Assembly (NCBI GenBank): GCA_029960955.1
Contig: JASBVS010000018.1
Location: 1-64,000, forward strand
Direction: 5' to 3'
Length of the DNA stretch: 64,000 nt
From: Bacillota bacterium
GTDB taxonomy: Bacteria > Bacillota > Sulfobacillia > JAIMAT01
Under the pieces are notes generated by a model that had not been told where the DNA came from, did no database searches, and saw only the letters and a list, made by a program, of their open reading frames with translations. The position numbers and the translations under genes were made by a program. This document shows, piece after piece, positions 35,765-44,203 of the stretch (positions are counted from its first letter, which is position 1; each line of letters opens with the position of its first letter).

Positions 35765-36640
35765 CTAGGATGCGGGGGCGGCGGCGCTCTCGCGCGCCCG
35801 CCCGGCCAGCCAGGCCGTGGCGGAGGCCACCACGCCCACGGGATCCGGACCCATCAGGATGGCGTGCGGGTATCCCGGGTAGGTCCGGACGGCGGCGCCC
35901 GGAACGCTCCGCGCCAGCGACGCCACCCGCTCCTCGTCCACCAGCGGGTCGGCGCCGGGCAGGAGCCAGAGCGAGGGGACCCGCAGCTCCCGGGCGCGGG
36001 CGGCCAACACCTCGCCCGCCCGGACCACCTCCATGCCCCAGCGGATGGTGAACTGGCGCCCCAGCGTCCCCGCCGGCAACCCGGGCATCTCGCCCCGCCC
36101 GAGCAGCGGGGCGGTGAGGTACGGCAGGATCCTTGCGACGGCCCGGCCCAGCAGGCGTGCGGGCCAGCTCATGGTCCGCACCAGGATGAGCGCCGGCGCG
36201 CTGAGGACCAGCCCCGCCCACTCCCCGGGCTCCTCGAGCGCCAGCTCCAGCGCCACCAGGCCGCCCATGCTCTCGCCCCAGAGGAAGCGCGGCGCCGCCA
36301 GCCGCCCGGCCAGCGGCGCCAGGTCGCGCGCGTACACCTCGAACCGCTCCACGTCGCCGCGGCGCCCACCGGAAGCGCCGTGCCCGCGCAGGTCCGGCAC
36401 CCAGACCGACCAGCCGCGGGTGGCCAGCTCGGCCGCCAGGGGCTCGTAGAGACCGCCGTGGGCGCCAGCCCCGTGGAGGACCAGGATGTCGCCCTGACGA
36501 TCGCCCCGCGCCTGCCAGCGACGCAGGACGAGGACGGTGCCGTCCCCGGCCCGAAACGTCTCCAACCGGTCCGGCTCGAACCCCTGCCAGGGCCGCAGCC
36601 GGTTGCCACCCTCGCTGCGGACCACCGTCGCCATCGCCAT
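35765..36640 (-). CDS. Alpha/beta hydrolase (monoacylglycerol lipase / lysophospholipase-like)
   Basis: A 291-residue serine hydrolase. The oxyanion strand LVLHGAGAHGGLYEPLA, nucleophile elbow WGESMGGLVALE (Ser), acid in LLPGADPLVDEE (Asp) and His in YPGYPHAIL give a complete triad, and the lid-lacking layout is like hydrolase_4 / YtpA lysophospholipases. No signal peptide. The natural substrate is unknown. Upstream (36641-36694) only a short gap separates it from the uracil permease stop, so it may be read through from that gene. Confidence 0.87.
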   Translation of the reverse strand: MAMATVVRSEGGNRLRPWQGFEPDRLETFRAGDGTVLVLRRWQARGDRQGDILVLHGAGAHGGLYEPLAAELATRGWSVWVPDLRGHGASGGRRGDVERFEVYARDLAPLAGRLAAPRFLWGESMGGLVALELALEEPGEWAGLVLSAPALILVRTMSWPARLLGRAVARILPYLTAPLLGRGEMPGLPAGTLGRQFTIRWGMEVVRAGEVLAARARELRVPSLWLLPGADPLVDEERVASLARSVPGAAVRTYPGYPHAILMGPDPVGVVASATAWLAGRARESAAAPAS

Positions 36641-36694
36641 GCCTCCCGTTCGGACGGCTGGCGACCGGGCGGGACGGCTCGGCCCGGCGGGGGC

Positions 36695-38044
36695 TCAGCT
36701 CCGGCGAACCCCGCCCGCCAGGGGCAGCGAGCGGGCCGGCTCCTCCGCGGCTTCCCGCTCCGCCGGGCTGCGGCCGGCCTGCTCCTGCTCCGCCTCCGCC
36801 CGGCCGCGCCACCTCTCCACCGCCAGGAAGCCCAGGTTGAGCAGGATGCCCACCCCGGTGGCCAGCGCCATCCCTTCCAGGTGGAAACGGCCCAGGTCGA
36901 CCACCGTGCCGCCCAGGCCGACCACCAGCGTGACGGAGGAGAGCATGAGGTTCTTCTGGTTACTATAGTCCACCCGGCCGTCGACCAGCATGCGCAGCCC
37001 CGAGGCGGCGATGGTGCCGAAGAGGAGGATCGAGACGCCGCCCATCACCGGCTGCGGGATGGCGTGAATGGCGGCGCCCAGCTTCGGCACGAAGGCGAGC
37101 AGGGCGGCCAGGAGGCCGGCGCCGCCGATCACCGAGACGCTGTAGACGCGGGTGATGGCCATGACGCCCAGGTTCTCGCCGTAGGTGGTGCTGGGCGGTC
37201 CGCCCATGAAAGAGGCGACCACCGTGGCCACCCCGTCGCCGAGGAGCGAGCGGTGGAGTCCCGGCCGCTTGAAGAAGTCGCGCCCGACGATGGAGTTGGC
37301 GACGAAGAGGTGGCCGATGTGCTCCGCCAGGGTGACCAGCGCCACCGGCGCCACCAGGGCGACGGCCGGCAGGCTGAAGGCCGGCGTGGCGAAGTGGGGC
37401 AGGCCGATCCAGGCCGCGCTGCGCACCGGCGCCCAGTCGACCAGCCCGCGGGCGGCGGCGAAGGCGTAACCGACCACCACGCCGGTCAACACCGGAACGA
37501 TCGAGAGGAAGCCCCGCCCGAAGACGGCCGCCGCCAGCGCCACGCCCAGCGTCACCACCGCCACCAGGATGCTGGCGGGATCCGTGGCGCCGTGGGCGTT
37601 CTTCATGGCCATGTTGATGGCGGTCGGCGCCAGGCCCAGGCCGATCACGATGACGATGGCGCCGACGAAGGCGGGCGGCATCAGCGTGTGGATCCAGTCG
37701 CTGCCGAGCCGCGAGACGAGGAGGGCGACGACGATGTAGACGAGACCCGCCGCCACGCCGCCGCCCAGGGCGGCCGGCATGCCGTAGGCCTTGGAGGCGG
37801 CGATCAGCGGCGCGATGAAGGCGAAGCTCGAACCCAGGTAGGAAGGCACCTGGAAGCCCGTGCTGACGATGTAGATCATCGTTCCGATCCCGCTCGCCAG
37901 GAGCGCGATGCTGGGATCGAGGCCGACCAGGTAGGGGACCAGGACGGTCGCTCCGAACATGGCGAACATGTGCTGCAGGCTGAGCGGGACGGCCTGCGCC
38001 AGGGGAGGATGCTCCTCGGGCATCAGGATCCTGCGCGTGCTCAT
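36695..38044 (-). CDS. Uracil/xanthine permease, NCS2 family (UraA/PyrP-like)
   Basis: A 449-residue membrane transporter importing uracil or related nucleobases with protons. Thirteen to fourteen hydrophobic segments span residues ~20-420. NCS2 signatures include the N-terminal LSLQHMFAMFGATVLVPYLVGLDPS (long loop at TM1), VALVTLAEHIGHLFVANSI with the substrate-binding Glu, and GGPPSTTYGENLGVMAITR. ATG follows AAGGAGGGAG by four bases. The 5' leader holds a PyrR-like loop and a terminator (38101-38178), which supports uracil as substrate. The soluble ~35-residue C-terminus is charged and not conserved. Confidence 0.92.
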   Translation of the reverse strand: MSTRRILMPEEHPPLAQAVPLSLQHMFAMFGATVLVPYLVGLDPSIALLASGIGTMIYIVSTGFQVPSYLGSSFAFIAPLIAASKAYGMPAALGGGVAAGLVYIVVALLVSRLGSDWIHTLMPPAFVGAIVIVIGLGLAPTAINMAMKNAHGATDPASILVAVVTLGVALAAAVFGRGFLSIVPVLTGVVVGYAFAAARGLVDWAPVRSAAWIGLPHFATPAFSLPAVALVAPVALVTLAEHIGHLFVANSIVGRDFFKRPGLHRSLLGDGVATVVASFMGGPPSTTYGENLGVMAITRVYSVSVIGGAGLLAALLAFVPKLGAAIHAIPQPVMGGVSILLFGTIAASGLRMLVDGRVDYSNQKNLMLSSVTLVVGLGGTVVDLGRFHLEGMALATGVGILLNLGFLAVERWRGRAEAEQEQAGRSPAEREAAEEPARSLPLAGGVRRS

Positions 38045-38100
38045 CGCTCTCCCTCCTTGCGGGAGTGAGTCTCCGGAGGCGGCGGGTGGTCGAGGGCGAC

Positions 38101-38127
38101 AAAAAAGCCCGGACAGTCCCGTCCGGG
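38101..38127 (-). terminator. Attenuator terminator in the uracil permease leader
   Basis: Minus strand: CCCGGAC, a six-base loop, GTCCGGG and then six T residues. This is a textbook Rho-independent terminator placed 57 bp before the permease start, where it would stop the permease transcript unless antitermination occurs. Confidence 0.88.
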
Positions 38128-38155
38128 TTCAGCGTTCGCGCATCCTGATCCCTCC

Positions 38156-38178
38156 ATTTCGCCCTCGCCGGAGCGAAT
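38156..38178 (-). promoter_or_regulatory. PyrR-binding-loop-like element
   Basis: Minus strand: a hairpin with ATTCGC/GCGAAT arms presenting UCCGGCGAGG, which matches the core UCCNGNGAGG of the PyrR RNA-binding consensus. The outer consensus bases (AR...YU) are GC...GC here. Upstream of the terminator at 38101-38127 this gives the arrangement of a pyr attenuator: UMP-bound PyrR would stabilise this loop and favour termination. A weak promoter (CTGACG, 17 bp, CATTAA) lies just upstream. Confidence 0.72.
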
Positions 38179-38202
38179 TAATGGCTTCTGGCTACCCGCG
38201 CG

Positions 38203-38946
38203 TCAGTCTAGCACTGCATGCCCCGCCTGTCCACGGGGAGCCGCCTCGAAGGCGGCGAGCACCGCCTCCAGCTCCTCTTCCCGGCGCCGGTGGAGCCGCC
38301 AGCCGAAGACGGCGGCCGCCTCCTCCACGAAGGCCGGAACCACCTCCTCCAGCCGGACGACCCGCCCTGCCTCGCGGCTGAGCGAGGTGGCGCCGTGGCC
38401 CTCGATGCCGCACGGCACGATCCAGCCGAAGGGTGCCAGGTCGTTCTCCACGTTGAGCGCCAGGCCGTGGAGGCTGACGCCCTCGCGGATGCGCATGCCG
38501 ACCGCGGCCAGCTTGTCCGGGCCGCACCAGACGCCCGGGTAGCCGGGCCAGCGCGACGAGGCGACGCCGAAGCGGGCGGCCACGCGGATGGCCACCTCCT
38601 CCACCTGCCGCACCAGCCGGGCCACGTCGCCCCCCACCGACTCCAGTCCCACCAGGAAGTAGGCGACCAGCTGCCCCGGCCCGTGGTAGGTGACGTCGCC
38701 GCCGCGGTCGGACTCGACCAGCTCGACGCCCCGGCGCCGGAACTCGTCGCGCGGCAGGAGCAGGTGCTGCCCGCCGCCCGCCCGCCCCAGGGTGACCACC
38801 GGCTGGTGCTCGAGGAGCAGGAGGACGTCGGGCAGGGCGGCCGCCGCGCGCGCCGCGTGGACCCGCCGCTGGAGCGACCAGACCGCCCGGTAGGGGCGCG
38901 GCTCCTCCAGCCGGACCCACCACGCTTGCGGAAGGGTCATGCTCAC
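38203..38946 (-). CDS. lipB: Octanoyl-[acyl-carrier-protein] transferase LipB
   Basis: A 247-residue enzyme moving octanoyl groups from ACP to lipoyl domains, the first step of lipoate synthesis. Family motifs: SDRGGDVTYHGPGQLVAYF, catalytic Lys in DKLAAVGMRI, HGLALNVENDL, and catalytic Cys in VPCGIEGHGATS. Complete and of normal length. Its start overlaps the upstream unknown gene by four bases (ATGA). No lipA is adjacent. Presence of lipB shows that lipoylated complexes exist in this organism. Confidence 0.95.
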   Translation of the reverse strand: MSMTLPQAWWVRLEEPRPYRAVWSLQRRVHAARAAAALPDVLLLLEHQPVVTLGRAGGGQHLLLPRDEFRRRGVELVESDRGGDVTYHGPGQLVAYFLVGLESVGGDVARLVRQVEEVAIRVAARFGVASSRWPGYPGVWCGPDKLAAVGMRIREGVSLHGLALNVENDLAPFGWIVPCGIEGHGATSLSREAGRVVRLEEVVPAFVEEAAAVFGWRLHRRREEELEAVLAAFEAAPRGQAGHAVLD

Positions 38947-39473
38947 TCACCCGGTTCCTCGGGCAGCGGATACTCCTCGTCCAGGAGGCGCAGGATCTCG
39001 GCGAAGGTGCTGATCACTTCGTGGACATAGGTCTCGTTGATGGAGTCGGGGTCCCGCACCCACTCGGCGACGATCTGCGCCTCGGCCTCGGCGGGGTCGA
39101 AGCTGCCCGCGTCGTAGCGCTGCACCAGGCTGAGATGCGCCCGGTCGGCGTGGGCGGAGCTCAGCTCCGCCGAGACGCGATCCCACATGGCCACCGCGCT
39201 GGGACCCAGCCGCTCCTGCGAGATCGTGACGGTGGTCTCGAGGACCAGCGGCTGCTCTTCCAGCGGCTCTTCCTCGCCCTGGGCCGCCATCTCGTCCAGC
39301 ACGTTGACCCAGAAGCGGATCTCGCCCGTCAAGGTGTAGTCGTCCTCGGGCTGTCCCGGCAGGCGGACGTAGCAGTCGAACTCGCGCTCGTAGGTGTCGA
39401 GGCCGATCGACTCCATCACACGGCCACTGAGGGCCAACTGGTCCTCCACGGAGGCCAGGACCCAGTTCTTCAA
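38943..39473 (-). CDS. Hypothetical protein, start unresolved
   Basis: An acidic protein of about 176-190 residues, coupled by a four-base overlap to lipB. Visible features: an amphipathic N-terminal helix (YDQLKNWVLASVEDQLALSG), beta-rich middle (YEREFDCYVRLPGQPEDDYTLTGEIRFWV) and an acidic helical C-terminus (INETYVHEVISTFAEILRLLDEEYPL). I do not recognise the family. Protein-like sequence begins near 39512, but no ATG, GTG or TTG with a ribosome-binding site precedes it in frame; TTG 39473 is the nearest legal start. An AGGGAGG lies at about 39527 in front of an ACG codon. Either a rare start or a frameshift is possible. Confidence 0.55.
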   Translation of the reverse strand: MKNWVLASVEDQLALSGRVMESIGLDTYEREFDCYVRLPGQPEDDYTLTGEIRFWVNVLDEMAAQGEEEPLEEQPLVLETTVTISQERLGPSAVAMWDRVSAELSSAHADRAHLSLVQRYDAGSFDPAEAEAQIVAEWVRDPDSINETYVHEVISTFAEILRLLDEEYPLPEEPGE

Positions 39474-39600
39474 CTGGTCGTAGAGACTGAGCGCGCTCGC
39501 CCTCGTAGCCGATCCCTCCCTCGACGCCGTCCGCGCAGGCGCGGCGCGATGGCGGGAGCCTCCCGCCCGACCGCCGGTCGCGGCTCGGACCCACGATACC

Positions 39601-41118
39601 TCAGCCCGTGGTGCCCGCCAACCTCTCCGGCCCCGTATCCTGATCATATCCCGCCCCGGGCCGGGAGGTGGTGACACGCGCCTCCGCCTCCGCCGAGGGC
39701 CGCGACGCCCGGCCGTGCCGCCGCCGCAGCTCGGCGAGGATCTCGGCCCAGGCGACGCCCTCGGAACGGAGCAGGAGGAGAAGGTGGAAGAGCAGGTCGG
39801 CGCTCTCCTCGAGCAGCCGCTGGCGCCCCTGGCCGGCGGCCAGCACGACCTCCACCGCCTCCTCCCCCACCTTCTGGCGCAGGCGGTCGGCTCCGCGGCG
39901 GGCGAGGCCGGCCACGTACGAGCCGGAGGGCATCCGGCGGAGCCGCTCGTCGAGCAGCCGCTCCAGCTCGTCGAGGAAGGTCGCCGGCGGATCCTCCCAG
40001 CAGCTGGGCGTGCCCAGGTGGCAGGCGGGCCCCTCGGGAAGGACGCGGTAGAGGAGCGCGTCGCCGTCGCAGTCCAGCGCCACCTCCACCACGCGCTGGC
40101 CGTGGCCGGAGCTCTCGCCCTTCCTCCAGAGGCGCTGCCGCGAGCGGCTCCAGAACCAGGCCCGGCCGTCGCGGAGCGTCCGCCGGAGCGCCTCCCGGTC
40201 GGCCCAGGCCAGCATGAGGAGCTGGCCGGTCTCCGCCTGCTGGACGACGACGGGGCAGAGGCCGCGCTCGTCCCAGCGCACCGCCCCGGGGTCGGCGGGG
40301 CGCGCACGGCGGGGCGCGCCGCCCCGCTCCGCCCCGGGGCCGCCGCCGGCCGGGCGGACGGGGAGGCCGGCCTCCAGGAGCTTCGCCTTCACCGCGGCCA
40401 CGCTCATCTCGCCGTCGTGGAAGCGGGAGGCGGCCAGCGCCGCGGCGGCGCGCGTGCGCCGGAAGAGGTCGACGAAGTGCTCCACCCGTCCCGCCCCGCC
40501 GGAGGCGATCACCGGGACGGGGACGCGGTCGGCGACCGCCGCGACCAGCTCCAGGTCGAAGCCCTCCCCCGTCCCGTCGCGCGCCACCGAGGTGAGCAGG
40601 ATCTCGCCGGCGCCGCGGCGGACCGCCTCCTCGGCCCAGGCGACGGCGTCCAGGCCGGTCGGCTTGCGCCCGCCCTCCACCACCACCTCCCAGCGGAAGC
40701 CGGCGCCGGGCGGCGCCGGGCGGGCGTCGACGGCGACCACCACGCACTGCGAGCCGAAGCGGCGCGCGGCGCGGTCGATCAGCTCGGGCCGGCGGACGGC
40801 GGCGGTGTTGATCGAGACCTTGTCCGCGCCGGCGCGCAGGAGCGCGGCCACGTCCTCCAGGTCGCGGACGCCGCCGCCGACGGCGAGCGGCACGAAGAGG
40901 CGGCGGGCGGTCCGCCGCACCGCCTCGAGCAGGGGGCCGCGCCCTTCCTGGGAGGCGCTGACGTCGAGGAAGACCACCTCGTCCGCCCCTTCCTCCCCGT
41001 AGCGGGCGGCCAGCTCGGCGGGATCGCCCGCGTCGCGCAGGTTCTCGAAGCGAACGCCCTTCACCACCCGCCCGTCCTTGACGTCCAGACAGGGGATGAT
41101 GCGGCGGTACCAGGTCAT
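39601..41118 (-). CDS. hisFIE: HisF-HisI-HisE fusion: imidazole glycerol phosphate synthase cyclase, PR-AMP cyclohydrolase and PR-ATP pyrophosphatase
   Basis: A single 505-residue frame covering three histidine steps. Residues 1-255 are HisF ([15 protein letters not shown] with catalytic Asp12; VVAVDARP with the second Asp; [15 protein letters not shown]). A Gly/Ala/Arg/Pro linker (255-280) leads to HisI (281-375: [28 protein letters not shown], metal-binding Cys at about 350, 366 and 373). HisE follows (380-475: [33 protein letters not shown]). There is no stop in the linker; a GTG in GAVRW could start a separate HisIE but has no ribosome-binding site. ATG overlaps the hisA stop by four bases. 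Last gene of the his operon. Confidence 0.92.
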   Translation of the reverse strand: MTWYRRIIPCLDVKDGRVVKGVRFENLRDAGDPAELAARYGEEGADEVVFLDVSASQEGRGPLLEAVRRTARRLFVPLAVGGGVRDLEDVAALLRAGADKVSINTAAVRRPELIDRAARRFGSQCVVVAVDARPAPPGAGFRWEVVVEGGRKPTGLDAVAWAEEAVRRGAGEILLTSVARDGTGEGFDLELVAAVADRVPVPVIASGGAGRVEHFVDLFRRTRAAAALAASRFHDGEMSVAAVKAKLLEAGLPVRPAGGGPGAERGGAPRRARPADPGAVRWDERGLCPVVVQQAETGQLLMLAWADREALRRTLRDGRAWFWSRSRQRLWRKGESSGHGQRVVEVALDCDGDALLYRVLPEGPACHLGTPSCWEDPPATFLDELERLLDERLRRMPSGSYVAGLARRGADRLRQKVGEEAVEVVLAAGQGRQRLLEESADLLFHLLLLLRSEGVAWAEILAELRRRHGRASRPSAEAEARVTTSRPGAGYDQDTGPERLAGTTG

Positions 41119-41828
41119 GACGCCTCGCCTCCCAGCCGGATGCGTCCCTCGTAGAGGGCGCGGCCGACGATCAGGCCGCGGAGGCCCCTCTCCTCCAGCG
41201 CCGCCGCCCGCTCCACGTCCTCGGCGCCCGCGAAGCCGCCCGCCGCCCACCAGGCGAGCCCGGCGGGGAGCACCTCCAGGTAGGGCGCGGGGTCGAAGCC
41301 GGTCAGCGTGCCGTCGCGGGCGACGTCGCTGAGGAGGACCTCGCGGAGGCCGGCTTCCTGCCAGCGGAGGAGGAGCTGGCGCGGATCGAGCGCCTCCTCC
41401 CGCCGCCAGCCGGCCGTGGCGGGGCGGCCGGCGCGCAGGTCGAGCTGCGCCGTCACCCGCTCGGCTCCCCAGCGCTCCACGGCCTCCCGGAGCAGCTCCG
41501 GCTGGCGCACGGCCGCCGTCCCCAGGACCGCGCGCGCCACGCCGGCGGCGAAGGCGGCCTCGACGTCGGCGAGGCTGCGCAGGCCGCCGCCCAGCTCGAC
41601 GGGCACGCCCAGCCCGGCGATCCGCGCCACCAGCGGGAGCTGCGCCGGGCGCCCCAGGCGCGCGCCGTCCAGGTCGACCACGTGCAGGCGCCGCGCCCCC
41701 TCGTCCACCCAGCGCCGCGCCGCCTCCAGCGGGTCGAGGTCGAGGAGCCGGCGTCCGAAGTCGCCCCGCTCCAGGCGGACCGCCCGCCCGCCCAGCAGGT
41801 CGACGGCGGGGACGATCAGCATCCGCAC
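41115..41828 (-). CDS. hisA: Phosphoribosylformimino-5-aminoimidazole carboxamide ribotide isomerase
   Basis: A 237-residue TIM barrel for the fourth histidine step (ProFAR to PRFAR). Catalytic acids are in [18 protein letters not shown] (Asp near residue 9) and [10 protein letters not shown]; phosphate loops are [15 protein letters not shown] and [15 protein letters not shown]. Overlaps hisH by 13 bp and hisFIE by four bp. Confidence 0.95.
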   Translation of the reverse strand: MRMLIVPAVDLLGGRAVRLERGDFGRRLLDLDPLEAARRWVDEGARRLHVVDLDGARLGRPAQLPLVARIAGLGVPVELGGGLRSLADVEAAFAAGVARAVLGTAAVRQPELLREAVERWGAERVTAQLDLRAGRPATAGWRREEALDPRQLLLRWQEAGLREVLLSDVARDGTLTGFDPAPYLEVLPAGLAWWAAGGFAGAEDVERAAALEERGLRGLIVGRALYEGRIRLGGEAS

Positions 41829-42493
41829 CGCCCCGCGAAGCGCCCGAGGAAGGCGAGGCCGGCGGCCCCGCTCTTCTCGGGGTGGAACTGGCTGCCCCAG
41901 AGGTTGCCGCGGGCGGCGACGGCGGCCATGCGGAACCCGTTGTATTCGGCCCAGGCCAGGCGGAGGCCGTCGGGGCCGGGGCCGGCGCCGGCGCCCTCCA
42001 CGCCGGCCGCGTAGGCGTGCACGAAGTAGAAGGGCTCGCCCGGCCGGGCGCCGCGCAGCGGGGCGGGCGGCTCGCCCTCCCAGAAGACCGCGTTCCAGCC
42101 CACGTGCGGCACCGGGTCGCCGGGCGGCAGGCGGCGCACGATCCCGGGAAGGAGGCCGAGCCCGGGCAGCGGGTGGGCGGGGTCGGGGGCGCCTTCCTCC
42201 GAGCCCTCGAAGAGCAGCTGGAAGCCCAGGCAGATGCCGAGGATCGGCATCCCCTCGCCGGCCAGCCGGAGGAGGCCCCCGGCCACGCCGCTCTCCAGCA
42301 GGCGCTCCATGGCGGGGGCGAAGGCGCCGACGCCCGGCAGGAGGAGCCCGTCGGCCTCCGCCAGCCGGGTCGCCGCCCCGGGCTCGCCGGCGTCCACCAG
42401 GTGCCAGCGGGCGCCCACGGCCTCCAGTGCGGCGCCCAGGCTGAAGAGGTTGCCGACGCCGTAGTCGATCACCGCGATGGGCAGGGGCGCCAC
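41816..42493 (-). CDS. hisH: Imidazole glycerol phosphate synthase, glutaminase subunit
   Basis: A 225-residue class I glutamine amidotransferase that delivers ammonia to HisF. Cys-His-Glu triad: [11 protein letters not shown] (Cys) and [10 protein letters not shown] (His, Glu). The N-terminal [16 protein letters not shown] and oxyanion PGVGAF are conserved. Its partner HisF is part of the HisFIE fusion encoded two genes downstream. It lies four bp after hisB. Confidence 0.95.
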   Translation of the reverse strand: MAPLPIAVIDYGVGNLFSLGAALEAVGARWHLVDAGEPGAATRLAEADGLLLPGVGAFAPAMERLLESGVAGGLLRLAGEGMPILGICLGFQLLFEGSEEGAPDPAHPLPGLGLLPGIVRRLPPGDPVPHVGWNAVFWEGEPPAPLRGARPGEPFYFVHAYAAGVEGAGAGPGPDGLRLAWAEYNGFRMAAVAARGNLWGSQFHPEKSGAAGLAFLGRFAGRCGC

Positions 42494-42497
42494 CTCC

Positions 42498-43127
42498 TCA
42501 ATCGATCCGCCCCTTGGTGGAGGGGACCCCGCGCCGGCGCGGGTCGAGCTCGACCGCCTGGCGGAGGGCGAGCGCCGCCGCCTTCCAGGTGGCCTCCAGC
42601 ACGTGGTGCGGCTGCGAGCCGGCCAGCGTCCGCAGGTGGAGCGTCAGGCGCCCCTCGGAGGCGACGGCGCGCCAGAACTCGGCTGCCAGGTCGCTGTGGA
42701 AGAGGCCGAAGGCGCGCGGGGCCACCTCCACCCGCCAGTCGAGCAGGGGCCGGCCGGAGAGGTCGAGGGCGGCCAGCACCAGCGTCTCGTCCATGGGGAC
42801 CGCCGCCCAGCCGAAGCGGCGGACGCCGGCGTGGTCGCCCAGCGCTTCCTGCAGCGCGCGGCCGAGGCAGAGTCCGACGTCCTCCACCGTGTGGTGCGCG
42901 TCCACCTCCAGGTCGCCCTCGGCCTCCACCTCCAGGTCGAAGAGGCCGTGGCGGGCGAAGGCGTCCAGGAGGTGCTCGAAGAAGGGGAGGCCCGTGCGCA
43001 GCGAGGCGCTGCCGCTCCCGTCGAGCGCGAGCCCGAGGCGGACGCGCGTCTCCCGCGTCGCCCGCTCCACCTTCGCCAGGCGGCCCGCCGCTCCGCCCGC
43101 CGGAGCGAAGCTCGCCTCTCCGCTCAT
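42498..43127 (-). CDS. hisB: Imidazoleglycerol-phosphate dehydratase
   Basis: A 209-residue monofunctional dehydratase (no HisB phosphatase domain). Metal-binding motifs are ASLRTGLPFFEHLLDAFARHG, VDAHHTVEDVGLCLG, AALDLSGRP, FWRAVASEGRLTLH and SQPHHVLEATWKA. The first ~20 residues are a non-conserved Ala/Gly leader. The ATG overlaps the hisC stop by four bp. A separate histidinol-phosphate phosphatase is not in this window. Confidence 0.95.
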   Translation of the reverse strand: MSGEASFAPAGGAAGRLAKVERATRETRVRLGLALDGSGSASLRTGLPFFEHLLDAFARHGLFDLEVEAEGDLEVDAHHTVEDVGLCLGRALQEALGDHAGVRRFGWAAVPMDETLVLAALDLSGRPLLDWRVEVAPRAFGLFHSDLAAEFWRAVASEGRLTLHLRTLAGSQPHHVLEATWKAAALALRQAVELDPRRRGVPSTKGRID

Positions 43128-44203
43128 ACCGCCGCCTCCCGCACCTGTACGAGTTCCCGCAGCAGCGCCAGCGCCCGCTCGTCCTCCTCCGGCCGGCCGA
43201 CGCTCCAGCGCAGCGCCCGCTCCAGGCGCGGCTCCTGGTCGCCGAGGTAGCGGAGCGCCACCCCCCGCTCGCCCAGCGCCCGCCAGAGCGCGCGCGCCGC
43301 CCAGCCCGTCCGTTCCGGATCGACCTCCAGGAGGAGGAAGTTGGCCGCGCTCGGCGCCACCGCCATCCCCGGGATCCGCCCCAGCTCGGCCGCCAGCCGC
43401 TCCCGCTCGGCGACGATGGCCGCCCGCCAGCCCGCCACCACCTCCCGCCGCTCCGGCTCGAGCAGCATCAGGCCCGCCTCGATGGCGGCGGCGTTGACCG
43501 TGTAGGGCGCCAGCACCGCCCGCAGGCGCTCCACCGCCTCCGGCCGCCCCAGCACGTAGCCCAGCCGCAGGCCGGCCAGGCCGAAAGCCTTGGAGAAGGT
43601 GCGGCCCACCAGGAGGCGGGGATGGCGGTCGACCAGGCCCAGCGCGCTCTCGCCGGCGAACTCGAAGTAGGCCTCGTCCACCACCACCCAGGCGCCCGTC
43701 CCGGCCGCCGCCTCCACCGTCTCCAGCGGCCAGAGGTTGCCGGTGGGGTTGTTGGGCCGGCAGAGGAAGGCGAGCGCCCCGCGGCCCGCCTCCGCCTCCT
43801 CCGCCAGCGCCGCGCGGAGCGCCTCCGCCTCCACCTCCCAGCGCGGCCCCAGCGGCACCGGGCGCGCCCGCCTCCCGGTCACCTCCGCCACCGTCCGGTA
43901 CATGCCGAAGCCCGGCTCGAGGTAGACCACCGCCTCGCCGGGGCGGGTGAAGGCCAGGACCGCCGCCAGGAGCGCCTCGTCCGAGCCGTTGCTGGCGAGC
44001 GCCGCCAGCTCGCCCGCGGGCGGCGCCGGCGCCGTCTCCCTGCCGTAGCGGACGAGCGCCGCCTCCAGCTCCTCGCGCCGCCCCGGGTAGCGGCCGACCC
44101 CCCGCGCCGCCAGCCGCCGCGCCAGCTCCTCGATCCACTCCCGCGGCCAGGGGTAGGGGTTCTCGTTCCGGTCGAGCTCAAGCCGCTCCACGCCCGTCGT
44201 CAC
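43124..44203 (-). CDS. hisC: Histidinol-phosphate aminotransferase
   Basis: A 359-residue fold-type I PLP enzyme. Seen: LDRNENPYPWP at the N-terminus, ALASNGSDEALLAAV, FLCRPNNPTGNLWP, VVVDEAYFEFAGES and the PLP-Lys in GRTFSKAFGLAGLRLGY. The start is GTG 44203, which overlaps hisD by 26 bp and lies just after GAGGAG; GTG 44191 is possible. Complete and of normal length. Confidence 0.94.
   Translation of the reverse strand: MTTGVERLELDRNENPYPWPREWIEELARRLAARGVGRYPGRREELEAALVRYGRETAPAPPAGELAALASNGSDEALLAAVLAFTRPGEAVVYLEPGFGMYRTVAEVTGRRARPVPLGPRWEVEAEALRAALAEEAEAGRGALAFLCRPNNPTGNLWPLETVEAAAGTGAWVVVDEAYFEFAGESALGLVDRHPRLLVGRTFSKAFGLAGLRLGYVLGRPEAVERLRAVLAPYTVNAAAIEAGLMLLEPERREVVAGWRAAIVAERERLAAELGRIPGMAVAPSAANFLLLEVDPERTGWAARALWRALGERGVALRYLGDQEPRLERALRWSVGRPEEDERALALLRELVQVREAAV

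Noticed and set aside
40270..40285. A separate hisIE gene starting at the GTG in the GAVRW sequence
   Set aside because: There is no ribosome-binding site before it and no stop codon between hisF and hisI, so a fusion is the simpler reading.
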